Positions 11,316-20,267 of a stretch of 64,000 bases of DNA are shown one piece after another. Every line of letters starts with the position of its first letter. Position 1 is the stretch's first letter. Source of the stretch: DASRDU01 sp046331565 (GTDB lineage: Bacteria; Acidobacteriota; Blastocatellia; RBC074); NCBI GenBank assembly GCA_046331565.1, contig JAXLQP010000009.1, positions 124,001-188,000 of the forward strand, given 5' to 3'. The notes under the pieces were generated by a model, which worked only from the letters and a program-made list of their open reading frames with translations, was not told where the DNA came from and ran no database searches. Position numbers and translations under genes: made by a program.

Positions 11316-13787
11316 ATGAAAGCAACCATTCGTCTGGTCATCGTTCTGTTCGTGGCCTTTTGCCTCTCGCATTCAGGTCGTGACGCCACAGCGCAGGAAA
11401 AATCGAAGGCTGCGCCGCAGCCTGCACAGCCGCCGCGTGATTATCCGGTCAAGCCTGTGCCTTTCACCGCCGTTCATTTCAATGATGTGTTCTGGGCGCC
11501 GCGCATTGAAGTCAATCGCACAGTGAGCATTCCCTTTGCTTTTGAAAAATGCGAACAGACCGGACGTGTCAATAACTTCATTCAGGCGGCGGCAGTGCTG
11601 CGCGGCGAACCGCTGAAGGACAAGAAAATTCCGCCTTATCCGTTCGATGACACCGATCTTTACAAAGTCATCGAAGGCGCAAGCTATGCGCTCACGGTCA
11701 AACCCGACCCGAAGCTTGAGGCTTACATTGACAGCCTGATTGAAAAGATTGCTGCCGCGCAGGAGCCGGATGGTTATCTGTATCCGGCGCGCACGATTGA
11801 CCCGGCGAACCCGCACCGCTGGGCCGGAAAGAATCGCTGGGAACTGGAACGCGATGACAGCCATGAACTTTATAACTTCGGGCATCTGACTGAAGCCGCC
11901 ATCGCGCATTACCAGGCCACCGGCAAACGCACGCTGCTCAATATTGCGCTGAAGTGGGCCGAACTGCTCGATCAGACCTTCGGCCCCGGCAAACAGGCCA
12001 TCTGGCCCGGCCATCAGATTACCGAAATGGCGCTGGCCAAGCTCTATCGCGCTTCGGGCGATGAACGCTACCTTAACCTGGCGAAGTTCATGCTCGATGT
12101 GCGCGGGCCTGACGGTTCACGCGGCGCAGGGCGCACTTACAATCAGTCACACAAGAAAGTCATTGAGCAGACCGAAGCTGTCGGTCATGCCGTGCGCGCG
12201 ACCTATATGTATACGGGAATGGCCGATGTGGCGGCGCTCACCGGTGATGCTTCATACGTCAAAGCGATTGACGCAATCTGGGATGATGTCGTCGGCAAAA
12301 AGCTTTACATCACGGGCGGCATCGGCGCGACTGGTTCGGGTGAAGCCTTCGGGCGCGCCTTCGAACTGCCGAATATGACCGCTTACAACGAAACCTGCGC
12401 GGCCATCGGCAATGATTACTGGAACTATCGCCTGTTCCTGCTGCACGCCGATGCAAAGTACATAGACGTGATGGAGCGCACGCTGTACAACGGCCTGATT
12501 TCAGGCGTTTCGCTCGATGGCAAATCGTTCTTCTATCCCAACCCGCTCGAATCCGCCGGGCAGCATCAGCGCAGCCCCTGGTTCGGAGTCGCCTGCTGTC
12601 CGGGCAACATCACGCGCTTTATGGCTTCGGTGCCTGGTTACGTTTACGCGCAACAGGGCGACAGGCTGTATGTCAATCTCTTTGTCGGCAGCACGGGCGA
12701 GGTCAGGCTCGACAATGGCCGCACGGTGAAACTGGTGCAGGAGACGCGCTACCCCTGGGACGGCGCGGTGAAGCTGACGATCAATCCTGACAAGGCCGGG
12801 CCGTTCACGCTCAACGTGCGCATTCCAGGCTGGGCGCGCAATGAAGCTGTGCCGAGCGCGCTCTATCGTTTTGCCGATCAGAACATCGAACAGGTCACGC
12901 TGAAAGTGAATGGCAAGCCTGTGCCGCTCAAACTCGACAAAGGCTATGCCGGTCTGAGTCGCACCTGGAAAAAAGGCGACGTGGTCGAAATGCTGCTGCC
13001 GATGCCGGTACGCCGGATTGTGGCGAGCGACCAGGTTGGCGCTGATCGCGGGCGTGTGGCGCTGCAACGCGGGCCGCTCGTTTACTGCGCCGAGTGGCCC
13101 GACAATCCCGATGGCCGCGTGCGCAACCTCGTCCTGCCCGATGGCGCAAAGCTGACCGCTGAATTCAAACCCGCACTGCTGAACGGCGTCACAGTGATCA
13201 AAAGCCAGGCGCTTGGATTGTCGCTTGATGCGCAGGGCAGGCTGCTCAAACAGGAACAGGAGTTCACCGCCATTCCGTATTATGCCTGGGCCAATCGCGG
13301 GCGTGGCGAGATGCTGGTCTGGATTCCGAACAGTGAAGCCAGTGCGAGGCCGCGACCTTATCCGACCATTGCGACAACCAGCACAGTCACAGTTTCGAAC
13401 CGGCAGCGACGCGACCCGCGCATGATCAATGATGGCGAAGAGCCGCCTGCCTCGAACGATTCAGCCTCGTATTTCGACTGGTGGCCGCGCAAGGGCACGA
13501 CCGAGTGGGTTGAATACGCCTTTGCGAAACCGGCGACAGTCACGGAAGTTCAGGTCTACTGGTTCGATGATTCGGGACGCGGCGAAGTGCGCGTGCCGCA
13601 GGCCTGGCGCGTGTTGTACAAGGACGGCAATGAATGGAAGCCGGTCGAAGCTGCGGATGCTTACGGCGTGGCGAGGAATCAGTACAACAAGGTCAGCTTC
13701 AAACCGGTGACCACCAGCGGCCTGCGCCTGGAAGTGACGATGCAGCCCAACTGGTCAGCGGGTGTGCAGGAATGGAAAGTGAAGTGA
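11316..13787 (+). CDS. GH127 beta-L-arabinofuranosidase, secreted
   Basis: The 823-residue protein starts with a signal peptide (about 1-27). A GH127 (former DUF1680) alpha/alpha-barrel follows. The family's unusual cysteine-based active site is visible. E359 and C361 in NETC correspond to the Glu-x-Cys of the Bifidobacterium enzyme HypBA1. C427-C428 in ACCPGN correspond to the paired cysteines that hold zinc and act as nucleophile. A C-terminal stretch (about 690-823) looks like a discoidin-type sugar-binding beta-sandwich. HypBA1 removes beta-L-arabinofuranose from hydroxyproline-linked arabino-oligosaccharides of plant extensins. It follows the DPP4-like peptidase gene by 30 bp. A related GH146-type enzyme is encoded at 20261-22639. 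Confidence 0.9.
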   Translation: MKATIRLVIVLFVAFCLSHSGRDATAQEKSKAAPQPAQPPRDYPVKPVPFTAVHFNDVFWAPRIEVNRTVSIPFAFEKCEQTGRVNNFIQAAAVLRGEPLKDKKIPPYPFDDTDLYKVIEGASYALTVKPDPKLEAYIDSLIEKIAAAQEPDGYLYPARTIDPANPHRWAGKNRWELERDDSHELYNFGHLTEAAIAHYQATGKRTLLNIALKWAELLDQTFGPGKQAIWPGHQITEMALAKLYRASGDERYLNLAKFMLDVRGPDGSRGAGRTYNQSHKKVIEQTEAVGHAVRATYMYTGMADVAALTGDASYVKAIDAIWDDVVGKKLYITGGIGATGSGEAFGRAFELPNMTAYNETCAAIGNDYWNYRLFLLHADAKYIDVMERTLYNGLISGVSLDGKSFFYPNPLESAGQHQRSPWFGVACCPGNITRFMASVPGYVYAQQGDRLYVNLFVGSTGEVRLDNGRTVKLVQETRYPWDGAVKLTINPDKAGPFTLNVRIPGWARNEAVPSALYRFADQNIEQVTLKVNGKPVPLKLDKGYAGLSRTWKKGDVVEMLLPMPVRRIVASDQVGADRGRVALQRGPLVYCAEWPDNPDGRVRNLVLPDGAKLTAEFKPALLNGVTVIKSQALGLSLDAQGRLLKQEQEFTAIPYYAWANRGRGEMLVWIPNSEASARPRPYPTIATTSTVTVSNRQRRDPRMINDGEEPPASNDSASYFDWWPRKGTTEWVEYAFAKPATVTEVQVYWFDDSGRGEVRVPQAWRVLYKDGNEWKPVEAADAYGVARNQYNKVSFKPVTTSGLRLEVTMQPNWSAGVQEWKVK

Positions 13788-13825
13788 ACGGCCCGGTGTT
13801 ACAATGCCCGGTGAGGAGGCAGATT

Positions 13826-14191
13826 ATGAGCATTACCATCGAAGCCGTTTACGAAGCCGGGATGTTGAAGCCACTCTCGCCACTGCCCGATCTGGCTGAA
13901 CACAGCCGGGTGCGCGTGACAATTGAACCTGTCAGCAGGCCTGTCCCCAAAGTGCGCCGTTCGCCGCACGGCAGAGTTGATAATTCGCGTGAGAATGAAT
14001 GGCTGAAGCAGCATCAGAATGAATATCGTGGCCAATGGGTTGTGCTGGACGGCGACCGCCTCATCGGTCACGCTGCCAGCGCCAGTGAGGTGAAAGCCTT
14101 TATCGAGCAGGCACGTCAGGAGGGCGTGCGCGCTCCGTTCGTGCATTATATTGATGAGGACCCGGAGCCGATCTGGATGATGTGGACATGA
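13826..14191 (+). CDS. DUF104 (AF2212-like) plus DUF5678-like small protein
   Basis: The start at 13826 has GAGGAGG upstream and begins MSITIEAVYEAGMLKPLSPL, a classic DUF104/AF2212-like segment of the type proposed as antitoxins. The second half, from about residue 55, contains a WLKQHQNEYRGQWVVLDGDR segment. From memory this resembles DUF5678, which is often encoded beside small aspartic-protease-like proteins. The 121-residue product thus appears to be a fusion of two small domains. Its stop overlaps the start of the next gene (ATGA at 14188-14191), so the two are translationally coupled. An antitoxin role is inference only. The frame is open further upstream inside the GH127 gene, but that part shows no protein-like features. 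Confidence 0.75.
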   Translation: MSITIEAVYEAGMLKPLSPLPDLAEHSRVRVTIEPVSRPVPKVRRSPHGRVDNSRENEWLKQHQNEYRGQWVVLDGDRLIGHAASASEVKAFIEQARQEGVRAPFVHYIDEDPEPIWMMWT

Positions 14192-14598
14192 ATTCCTGGA
14201 TACTCCCCTTTCAGCAACAGGTGGATTACAGCAGCTTTGACGAGATCACCGTTCCGATCAGGCTCTTTTCCGCCACGAGTTTTGTTCGCATAAATGCGAA
14301 GCTCGACACTGGCAGCAAATTCTGTGTCTTTCAGCCGGGTCAGGCCGACTGGCTCGGCCTTGATCTGTTCAGCGGTATCTACGAACGGATTCGTACCGCT
14401 GCCGGTTCCTTCCCTGCTTACGGGCACGAAGTCACACTGGCCGTTGGCGATCTGGAATGGCAGACGACGGTTTATTTTGCCGAACCGGAAGATTTTCCCA
14501 TCAACGTGGTCGGGCGCGTGGGTTTTCTCGATCACCTGCGCATCGGGCTGGTTGATTACGAACAGCAGCTTTATCTCAGCCCGTATGAGACTGCCTGA
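14188..14598 (+). CDS. Retropepsin-like aspartic protease domain protein
   Basis: The 136-residue product contains AKLDTGSKFCVF with a DTG triad at 40-42. It also contains the downstream hydrophobic-glycine segment FPINVVGRVGFLDH, the layout of single-domain retropepsin-like aspartic proteases that work as dimers. The ATG at 14188 overlaps the stop codon of the preceding gene; a GTG at 14182 is an alternative start. The gene pair (small DUF5678-like protein plus aspartic protease-like protein) recurs in environmental bacteria as far as I recall, but its function is unknown to me. No signal peptide is visible, so it is probably cytoplasmic. Regulatory proteolysis or a toxin-antitoxin-like role are both possible. 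Confidence 0.7.
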   Translation: MNSWILPFQQQVDYSSFDEITVPIRLFSATSFVRINAKLDTGSKFCVFQPGQADWLGLDLFSGIYERIRTAAGSFPAYGHEVTLAVGDLEWQTTVYFAEPEDFPINVVGRVGFLDHLRIGLVDYEQQLYLSPYETA

Positions 14599-14684
14599 CC
14601 GGGGCGCAGTGACAGCTCACAGTCAGATTCGTTGTTGTACCTTCATCAGACAATCAACAAAGCTTTGCCAGGGTGAAATACAAG

Positions 14685-15386
14685 ATGTCAAAACCAGTCA
14701 ATGGAAGTTCCCGCTCCCGCCATGCGCTGCCTCGTCAGACGCTGCCCGGCGCTGTTGCTGAACGGCTGCGCGAAAAGATTCTGCGCGGCGAGTTTCGTGA
14801 AGGCGAACAGTTGCGGCAGCACGCTATCGCCGACGAACTGGCCGTCAGTCGCATTCCGGTGCGCGAAGCGCTGCGCCAGCTTGAAGGCGAAGGGCTGATC
14901 GAGATTCAGGATCATCGCGGCGCAGTGGTGACGGCGCTCTCGCCGGATGAAATCGAAGAACTTTTCGAGATGCGCGCCGCGCTCGAAGGCCTGACGCTGC
15001 GGCGGGCCGTGCCGCATCTGACCGATGCAGAACTGGCGCAGGCCGAGCAGGCGCTGGAAGCATACGAGGGCGCGCTCAGCGATGAGGCCGATTATGACGT
15101 GTGGAGCGATCTGCACTGGCAGTTTCATGCGGTGCTGTATGCCGCCGCCAGGCGTCCGCGGTCGCTCGCGCTGATCCAGACGCTCAACAACAACGCGGGT
15201 CGCTACATTCGCCTGCACATTCTTTTCTCGCGCAAAGTGCATCATCACGCCATGGATGAACACCGGGCCATTCTTGAATTGTGCCGTCAGCGCGAAGCTG
15301 ATGCCGCCAGCCGGTTGCTCGAAGCCCACATCAGCAAGGCCGGGCGCGAAATGAAGGAGTTCATCCAGCAGGAACGCCAGCGATGA
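14685..15386 (+). CDS. GntR-family regulator (FadR/FCD subfamily)
   Basis: The protein has an N-terminal winged helix (residues about 20-85, with LAVSRIPVREALRQLEGEGL, the GntR hallmark) and an all-helical FCD effector domain. The effector domain has metal or ligand residues in EMRAALEG, DLHWQFH and HHHAMDEHRAI. FCD-type regulators usually bind sugar acids or other carboxylates. The ATG at 14685 has AGGG 11 nt upstream; a GTG at 14673 is an alternative start adding four residues. Its stop overlaps the start of the GH31 gene (ATGA at 15383-15386), so regulator and enzyme are one operon, probably also with the GH51 gene 23 bp further on. A palindrome at 3830-3839 is a possible site elsewhere in the region. 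Confidence 0.88.
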   Translation: MSKPVNGSSRSRHALPRQTLPGAVAERLREKILRGEFREGEQLRQHAIADELAVSRIPVREALRQLEGEGLIEIQDHRGAVVTALSPDEIEELFEMRAALEGLTLRRAVPHLTDAELAQAEQALEAYEGALSDEADYDVWSDLHWQFHAVLYAAARRPRSLALIQTLNNNAGRYIRLHILFSRKVHHHAMDEHRAILELCRQREADAASRLLEAHISKAGREMKEFIQQERQR

Positions 15387-17695
15387 CCAGACCCCTCTCC
15401 CGCCGGGACGCATTGAAATATCTGAGTGCAGCAGGCGCATTGCTGTCTGTCACGCCTTTGCAGCCCGCGACGCTGCGCGTGGCCGGTCGCGCAGTTGAAT
15501 TATCACTCACGCCGATCAGCTCATCCACCCTGCGCCTTTCGATTGTGCCGCTCGAAAACGGAGTGCCGCAATCCATCCCGACTGATGGCTCGCTCGCGCC
15601 GCAAACGTGGCCGAAACCTGTCACGCGTCTGACCACACTGCCGCGAGAACGAAGCGTGCGCTGCGGCAGCCTGAACGTCAGACTCTCGCCGGAGCCGCTG
15701 ACCATCAGCGTCACGGCAAATGACGGACGGCTGGTGCAGCAACTGCGCGTTGACGAACAGACAGGCGTGCTGAACTTTCACACCGGCGATCAGCCAATCC
15801 TGGCTTTCGGTCAGGGCGGGCCGCAGTTTGACCGGCGCGGCGAAACTTACACCAATCGCAACGGGCAGGGCGGCTATCGCTTGCGCACGCATGGCGGGCG
15901 CGTGCCGATTCAGTGGCTGATCGGCACCGGCGGCTGGGCAATGTTTGTGCATCACCCGCTCGGTGCGTTTGATCTGACAGGCAAAGAAGGCCGCCTGACG
16001 CCGCGTGGTATTGACAGACCTGAAAGCAGCGTTGCGGGCGCGCTCGAAGGCAGCGCCGCCGGAGCCTTGCCGATTGATGTTTTCATTGTTGCGGCCCGCG
16101 AACCGGCACAGGTGATGGCTGAGTATGCAAAGCTGACAGGCAGGCCCGAACTGCCGCCGCTCTGGTCATTCGGCTATCTGCAATCGCACCGCACGCTGGC
16201 CGGGCCGGATGAAATCAAATGGGTGGCGCGCACCTTCCGTGAAAAGAGACTGCCGTGCGATGCGCTGATTTATCTCGGTACTGACTTCACGCCTTCGGGC
16301 TGGAACACGCACAACGGCGAATTCACCTGGCATCCGAAAAACTTTCCCGATCCGAAGCAGATGATTGATGAACTGCACGATCAGCATTTCAGAGTCGTGC
16401 TGCATACCGTCATCGAAGGCCGCAGGCTTACTGGCGCGGTCAGTGACGCCTGCACCGCTGCGCCACTGCCGAGCGGTCGCACGCCCGATGGCAAATGGCC
16501 TGACAATCGCCAGGTGGCGTGTTACTGGCCGGTTCACAAACCGCTTTACGACGCGGGCATTGACGGCTGGTGGCCCGATCAGGGCGACGGGCTGGATGCG
16601 GCTTCGCGGCTGGCGCGGATTCGGATGTATGACGAAGGCTCGCAGCAGTTGCGCCCGAATCAGCGCGTCTTTGCGCTGCATCGCAACGGTCACGCGGGAA
16701 TGCAGCGTCACGCCGCTTTCCTCTGGTCGGGCGATGTCTACACAACCTGGGAAACATTGAAGACGCACGTACCTGTCGCCATCAATACCGGACTGACGGG
16801 CATTCCGTACTGGGGCACTGACATTGGCGGTTTCGTGCCGACGAAGGAATACACGGGCGAACTGCACGTGCGCTGGTTTCAGTTCGGCGCTTTCTGTCCG
16901 CTCTTTCGCGCACACGGGCGAACGTGGCATCTGCGTCTGCCCTGGGGCTGGAACACCGGCGAGCTGGGGCATAACGAAATTGCCAGTTACACGGGCGGCG
17001 CAGCCAATCCTGATCTGAGCGAACTGCACAACGCCGAAGTCGAACCGATCTGCAAAAAGTATCTGGAACTGCGTTACCGGATGATGCCTTACCTGTATTC
17101 AGCCGTGCGTGAAACTCACGAAACGGGCCTGCCGATCATGCGTGCGCTGTGGCTGCATTATCCTGATGATGCTGTGGCGGTGGCGCGCGGCGATGAATAT
17201 TTGTGGGGACGTGACGTGCTGGTTGCGCCGGTGGTTGAGAAAGGCGCGACGGCGCGCAGGGTTTATCTGCCGCGCGGTGAGTGGTTCGACTTCTGGACTG
17301 AAGAGAAACTTGCAGGCGGGCGCGAGATCAGCCGCCCTGTTGATCTGGCGACGATGCCGCTGTATGTGCGCGCCGGAGCGATCATTCCGCTTGGCCCAAT
17401 CAGGCAGTACACGAGTGAGCAGGTGGATGCGCCGCTGACGCTGGTCGTTTATCCGGGCGCGGACGGCTCATTCACGCTTTACGAAGACGACGGCGCGACG
17501 TTCGATTACCGGCGCGGGGAATGGATGAAGATTCAGATTGCCTGGCACAATGCGCGCCGCTCACTTTCGCTGCGCCTCGCGCCTGGCTCAAAAATGCTGC
17601 CGCCTTTGCGCCGCGAAATTGAAATCCGGCTGGCATCCGAAAAAACACCGCGCAAACTCGTCTTTGAAGGGCGACCGGTCGAAATCAGATTCTGA
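15383..17695 (+). CDS. GH31-family glycoside hydrolase with twin-arginine signal
   Basis: The 770-residue protein begins MTRPLSRRDALKYLSAAGAL, a twin-arginine-like export signal. It continues as a GH31 TIM barrel. The nucleophile aspartate is visible as D399 in GWWPDQGD, and the acid/base as D451 in WSGDVYTTW. The C-terminal beta-domains of GH31 follow, ending with a segment TLYEDDGATFDYRRGEW. GH31 covers alpha-glucosidases, alpha-xylosidases and alpha-galactosidases; the residues seen do not decide between them. It overlaps the stop codon of the GntR gene and is 23 bp upstream of the GH51 gene, so all three are probably co-transcribed. Family is secure; substrate is open. Confidence 0.87.
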   Translation: MTRPLSRRDALKYLSAAGALLSVTPLQPATLRVAGRAVELSLTPISSSTLRLSIVPLENGVPQSIPTDGSLAPQTWPKPVTRLTTLPRERSVRCGSLNVRLSPEPLTISVTANDGRLVQQLRVDEQTGVLNFHTGDQPILAFGQGGPQFDRRGETYTNRNGQGGYRLRTHGGRVPIQWLIGTGGWAMFVHHPLGAFDLTGKEGRLTPRGIDRPESSVAGALEGSAAGALPIDVFIVAAREPAQVMAEYAKLTGRPELPPLWSFGYLQSHRTLAGPDEIKWVARTFREKRLPCDALIYLGTDFTPSGWNTHNGEFTWHPKNFPDPKQMIDELHDQHFRVVLHTVIEGRRLTGAVSDACTAAPLPSGRTPDGKWPDNRQVACYWPVHKPLYDAGIDGWWPDQGDGLDAASRLARIRMYDEGSQQLRPNQRVFALHRNGHAGMQRHAAFLWSGDVYTTWETLKTHVPVAINTGLTGIPYWGTDIGGFVPTKEYTGELHVRWFQFGAFCPLFRAHGRTWHLRLPWGWNTGELGHNEIASYTGGAANPDLSELHNAEVEPICKKYLELRYRMMPYLYSAVRETHETGLPIMRALWLHYPDDAVAVARGDEYLWGRDVLVAPVVEKGATARRVYLPRGEWFDFWTEEKLAGGREISRPVDLATMPLYVRAGAIIPLGPIRQYTSEQVDAPLTLVVYPGADGSFTLYEDDGATFDYRRGEWMKIQIAWHNARRSLSLRLAPGSKMLPPLRREIEIRLASEKTPRKLVFEGRPVEIRF

Positions 17696-17718
17696 ACATT
17701 CTGCACAGGAGCCAGACT

Positions 17719-19278
17719 ATGCGCACTCTGACGATTCGTCTGCTGACGATCATTCTTGTTCTCTGTCCCATCTTCAATGGGCTGCCGGTCAACGGCCAGT
17801 CCGCGCCGACGCCGCAGGCGCGCATCAAGATAGACATTGACCGTACCATCGGTGAAGTTCATCCGCACCTGTTCGGCAACTTTGCTGAACACCTGGGGCG
17901 CATGATTTATGGCGGCATTTATGATGAAGGCAGTCCGCTCGCGGATAGTAACGGCTATCGCAAAGATGTGCTGGAAGCGGTCAGGCAACTGAATGTTTCA
18001 ATTCTGCGCTGGCCGGGCGGTAATTTCGCTTCGGGCTACAACTGGAAGGACGGCATCGGGCCGAAGAATGAACGGCCAGTGCGCCCGGAACTGGCCTGGG
18101 ACGATCTCGAAAGCAATCGCTTCGGCACGGATGAGTTTCTGAAGTATTGCGAACTGCTTGGAACTGAACCTTACATCTGCATCAACGCGGGCCTCGGCAC
18201 GATTGATGACGCGCGGCACTGGGTCGAATACTGCAACGAATCGCGCCACACTTACTGGGCTGACCAGCGCCGCAAAAATGGCCGCGAGCAGCCGTACAAA
18301 GTGAAGTACTGGGCGCTCGGCAACGAGATTGACGGCCCCTGGCAACTCGGCCACAAGAACGCCGAAGATTATTCAAAATTCGCGCTCGAAGCGGCCAAAG
18401 CCATGCGCTCGGTTGATCGTGACATCAAACTGATTGCCTGCGGTTCGAGCAACTACGGCGCAGACTGGATTGGCTGGAACCGCACCGTCATCAACACGCT
18501 CAGGAATACGGCGGATTACATCGCGCTGCACACTTACATCAACAACCGCGACAACGATCTGGAAAAGTTCCTCGCCTGGTCGCAGACGATTGATCATTAC
18601 ATCGAAATCACCGCCGGGCTGATCAGACAGGCACAGTCGGGCAATCCGAACCCGCGCCCGTTCTACATTGCCTACGATGAATGGAATGTCTGGTATCGCA
18701 CCGGCAACCGCGAAAAGCTCGAAGAGATTTATAACTTTGAGGACGCGCTGGCGATGGGAATGTTTTTCAATTCATTCTTCCGCCACGCCGATGTGGTGAA
18801 GATGGCCAACCTCGCGCAGATGGTCAACGTCATCGCGCCGATCATGACCAGCAAACAGGGAATGTTTCTGCAACCGACTTTCTTTCCGCTGGCCGAATTT
18901 TCAAAACAGCGCGGCAATCAGTCGCTGAATGTGTTCGTCTCCGCGCCGACTTACAAAGTCGGCAATCGCCCGCCGCTGCGTTACCTGGACGTTTCGACGA
19001 CTTACAACGCTGCCGACAAGGCTGTTTACGTGAATGTGCTGAATCGCAGTAAGGATCAGAACCTGACGACGCGCATTGATAATCAGGAAGGCACCCTGCA
19101 AAGCGAGGTCGGCGTGTGGGAGCTGAATCATTCTGACCTGAAGGCAACGCATACCTTCGGTGATGATAAAAAGGTGCGACCGGTCACGCGAACATTCACA
19201 GCCGGAATCGAAAATGATGGCTTCACTTATACCTTCCCGGCGCATTCGCTGACGATTCTGCGGCTGCGGCTGAAATAA
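17719..19278 (+). CDS. GH51 alpha-L-arabinofuranosidase, secreted
   Basis: The 519-residue protein has a signal peptide (about 1-27, ending near VNGQ). The GH51 catalytic barrel follows. The family N-terminal motif FGNFAEHLGRMIYGGIYDEG is present. The acid/base is E203 in WALGNEIDG and the nucleophile is E321 in YDEWNVWY. The C-terminal beta-sandwich ends at LTILRLRLK. Enzymes of this family release terminal alpha-L-arabinofuranose from arabinan, arabinoxylan, arabinogalactan and extensin side chains. Together with GH127 and GH146 in the same region, both anomers of arabinofuranose would be removed. GAGCC, a poor ribosome site, precedes the start; the gene follows GH31 by 23 bp. Confidence 0.92.
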   Translation: MRTLTIRLLTIILVLCPIFNGLPVNGQSAPTPQARIKIDIDRTIGEVHPHLFGNFAEHLGRMIYGGIYDEGSPLADSNGYRKDVLEAVRQLNVSILRWPGGNFASGYNWKDGIGPKNERPVRPELAWDDLESNRFGTDEFLKYCELLGTEPYICINAGLGTIDDARHWVEYCNESRHTYWADQRRKNGREQPYKVKYWALGNEIDGPWQLGHKNAEDYSKFALEAAKAMRSVDRDIKLIACGSSNYGADWIGWNRTVINTLRNTADYIALHTYINNRDNDLEKFLAWSQTIDHYIEITAGLIRQAQSGNPNPRPFYIAYDEWNVWYRTGNREKLEEIYNFEDALAMGMFFNSFFRHADVVKMANLAQMVNVIAPIMTSKQGMFLQPTFFPLAEFSKQRGNQSLNVFVSAPTYKVGNRPPLRYLDVSTTYNAADKAVYVNVLNRSKDQNLTTRIDNQEGTLQSEVGVWELNHSDLKATHTFGDDKKVRPVTRTFTAGIENDGFTYTFPAHSLTILRLRLK

Positions 19279-19308
19279 CTGAGCACGGCATCATTCAGGA
19301 CAGGTTAT

Positions 19309-19392
19309 TCACCACAAAAGGCGCAGAAGGCACAGGAGAATCAGGCAGAGTCGGTGCGCCTGACCTGCTGCCTTTGCGCCTTCTGTGGTGAA
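19309..19392. repeat. Long inverted repeat A
   Basis: The left arm (about 19309-19335) and right arm (about 19366-19392) are imperfect inverse copies built around TTCACCACA, AAGGCGCA and AGGCA. It lies between the GH51 gene and the small antitoxin-like gene. The transcript would fold into a long hairpin, so it may act as a terminator or stabiliser. Confidence 0.8.
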
Positions 19393-19528
19393 ATTATTTG
19401 ATCAGTCGGCAGGCATCTCAGCTCAGGACACAAAGTGCGCGATCCCTGACAGTGAAAGTTGAGGTTAAAGTCAGGCATTGCCGAAGGCGTTCAGATGGAG
19501 ATAAGCTTGTGGTCAGGGAGAAGTTTTT

Positions 19529-19795
19529 ATGAGCGCAACGATTACTTTACCGATAGATGAAGATCTGGCGGATCTGCTGGCAAAGAAGGCTGCTGTCGAG
19601 GGCGTTAATGTCGAACAGTTCGCTCTCAATGCTTTAAGACGAGCTGCTGAGATGCCGACCATCAGCGAACTTTTTGCCGAGGTTGGTGCGGCCTTTGAAA
19701 CAAGCGGAAGAACCGACGAAGAATTGCAGCGAGACATAGAATACGCGCTGACCGAGGTAAGAGCAGAACGCCGCGCCAGACAAATTGATGAATAA
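19529..19795 (+). CDS. Antitoxin-like protein paired with a PIN-domain toxin
   Basis: The 88-residue, acidic product begins MSATITLPIDEDLADLLAKK, a short beta strand followed by helices as in ribbon-helix-helix-type antitoxins. The C-terminal half is charged and helical. AGGGAG lies upstream of the ATG. The last bases overlap the next gene, a PIN-domain protein. A small DNA-binding-like protein directly upstream of a PIN toxin is the usual VapBC-like order. I recognise the pairing, not the exact antitoxin family. Confidence 0.75.
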   Translation: MSATITLPIDEDLADLLAKKAAVEGVNVEQFALNALRRAAEMPTISELFAEVGAAFETSGRTDEELQRDIEYALTEVRAERRARQIDE

Positions 19796-20267
19796 ATACC
19801 TGGTCATCTTCGATACGGTGGCGCTTGTACAAAGTGCAATCAACTCTCAGGGGGCGGCAAGGAAGTGTCTGGCGTACTTTGAGCAGGGCAGAATCTCAAT
19901 CGCTGTCAGCCGCAACACACTGGCTGAAGTCAGAGCGGTCTTATCCCGACCATTCATTCGCCAGCGGTACGAACATATCACTGATGAACTCGTTGATGCG
20001 CTCACAGAGTTTTTGTCATACAAAGGGATTTTTGTGCGCCACGTTGGCAGGCATTTCACTTATCCCAGAGACCCGAATGACGAACCTTATCTGAATCTGG
20101 CAATTGAAGTGAGAGCTGACTACCTCATCAGCCGCGATTATGATCTGCTCGACCTGATGAAGTGGAATCAGCCAGCGGGCCGCGATTTTCAACGGCGCTT
20201 CCGGTTCCTGAAAATTGTAACGCCGGAAGAATTTCTTCAGGTGATGCAGCAACCCGACGATTACTGA
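19788..20267 (+). CDS. PIN-domain toxin (VapC-like RNase)
   Basis: The 159-residue protein starts MNKYLVIFDTVALVQSAINS with the first acidic residue of the PIN fold. The acidic segments YPRDPNDEPYLNLAIE and ADYLISRDYDLLDL follow, the typical DxxD-type metal-binding layout of the PIN family (COG1569-like). Such proteins cut RNA when freed from their antitoxin. The ATG at 19788 overlaps the antitoxin stop region; a TTG three bases upstream is a less likely start. Its 3' end overlaps by 7 bp the convergent GH146 gene, which is unusual for a free-standing module and suggests insertion next to that gene or erosion of spacer. Confidence 0.85.
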   Translation: MNKYLVIFDTVALVQSAINSQGAARKCLAYFEQGRISIAVSRNTLAEVRAVLSRPFIRQRYEHITDELVDALTEFLSYKGIFVRHVGRHFTYPRDPNDEPYLNLAIEVRADYLISRDYDLLDLMKWNQPAGRDFQRRFRFLKIVTPEEFLQVMQQPDDY

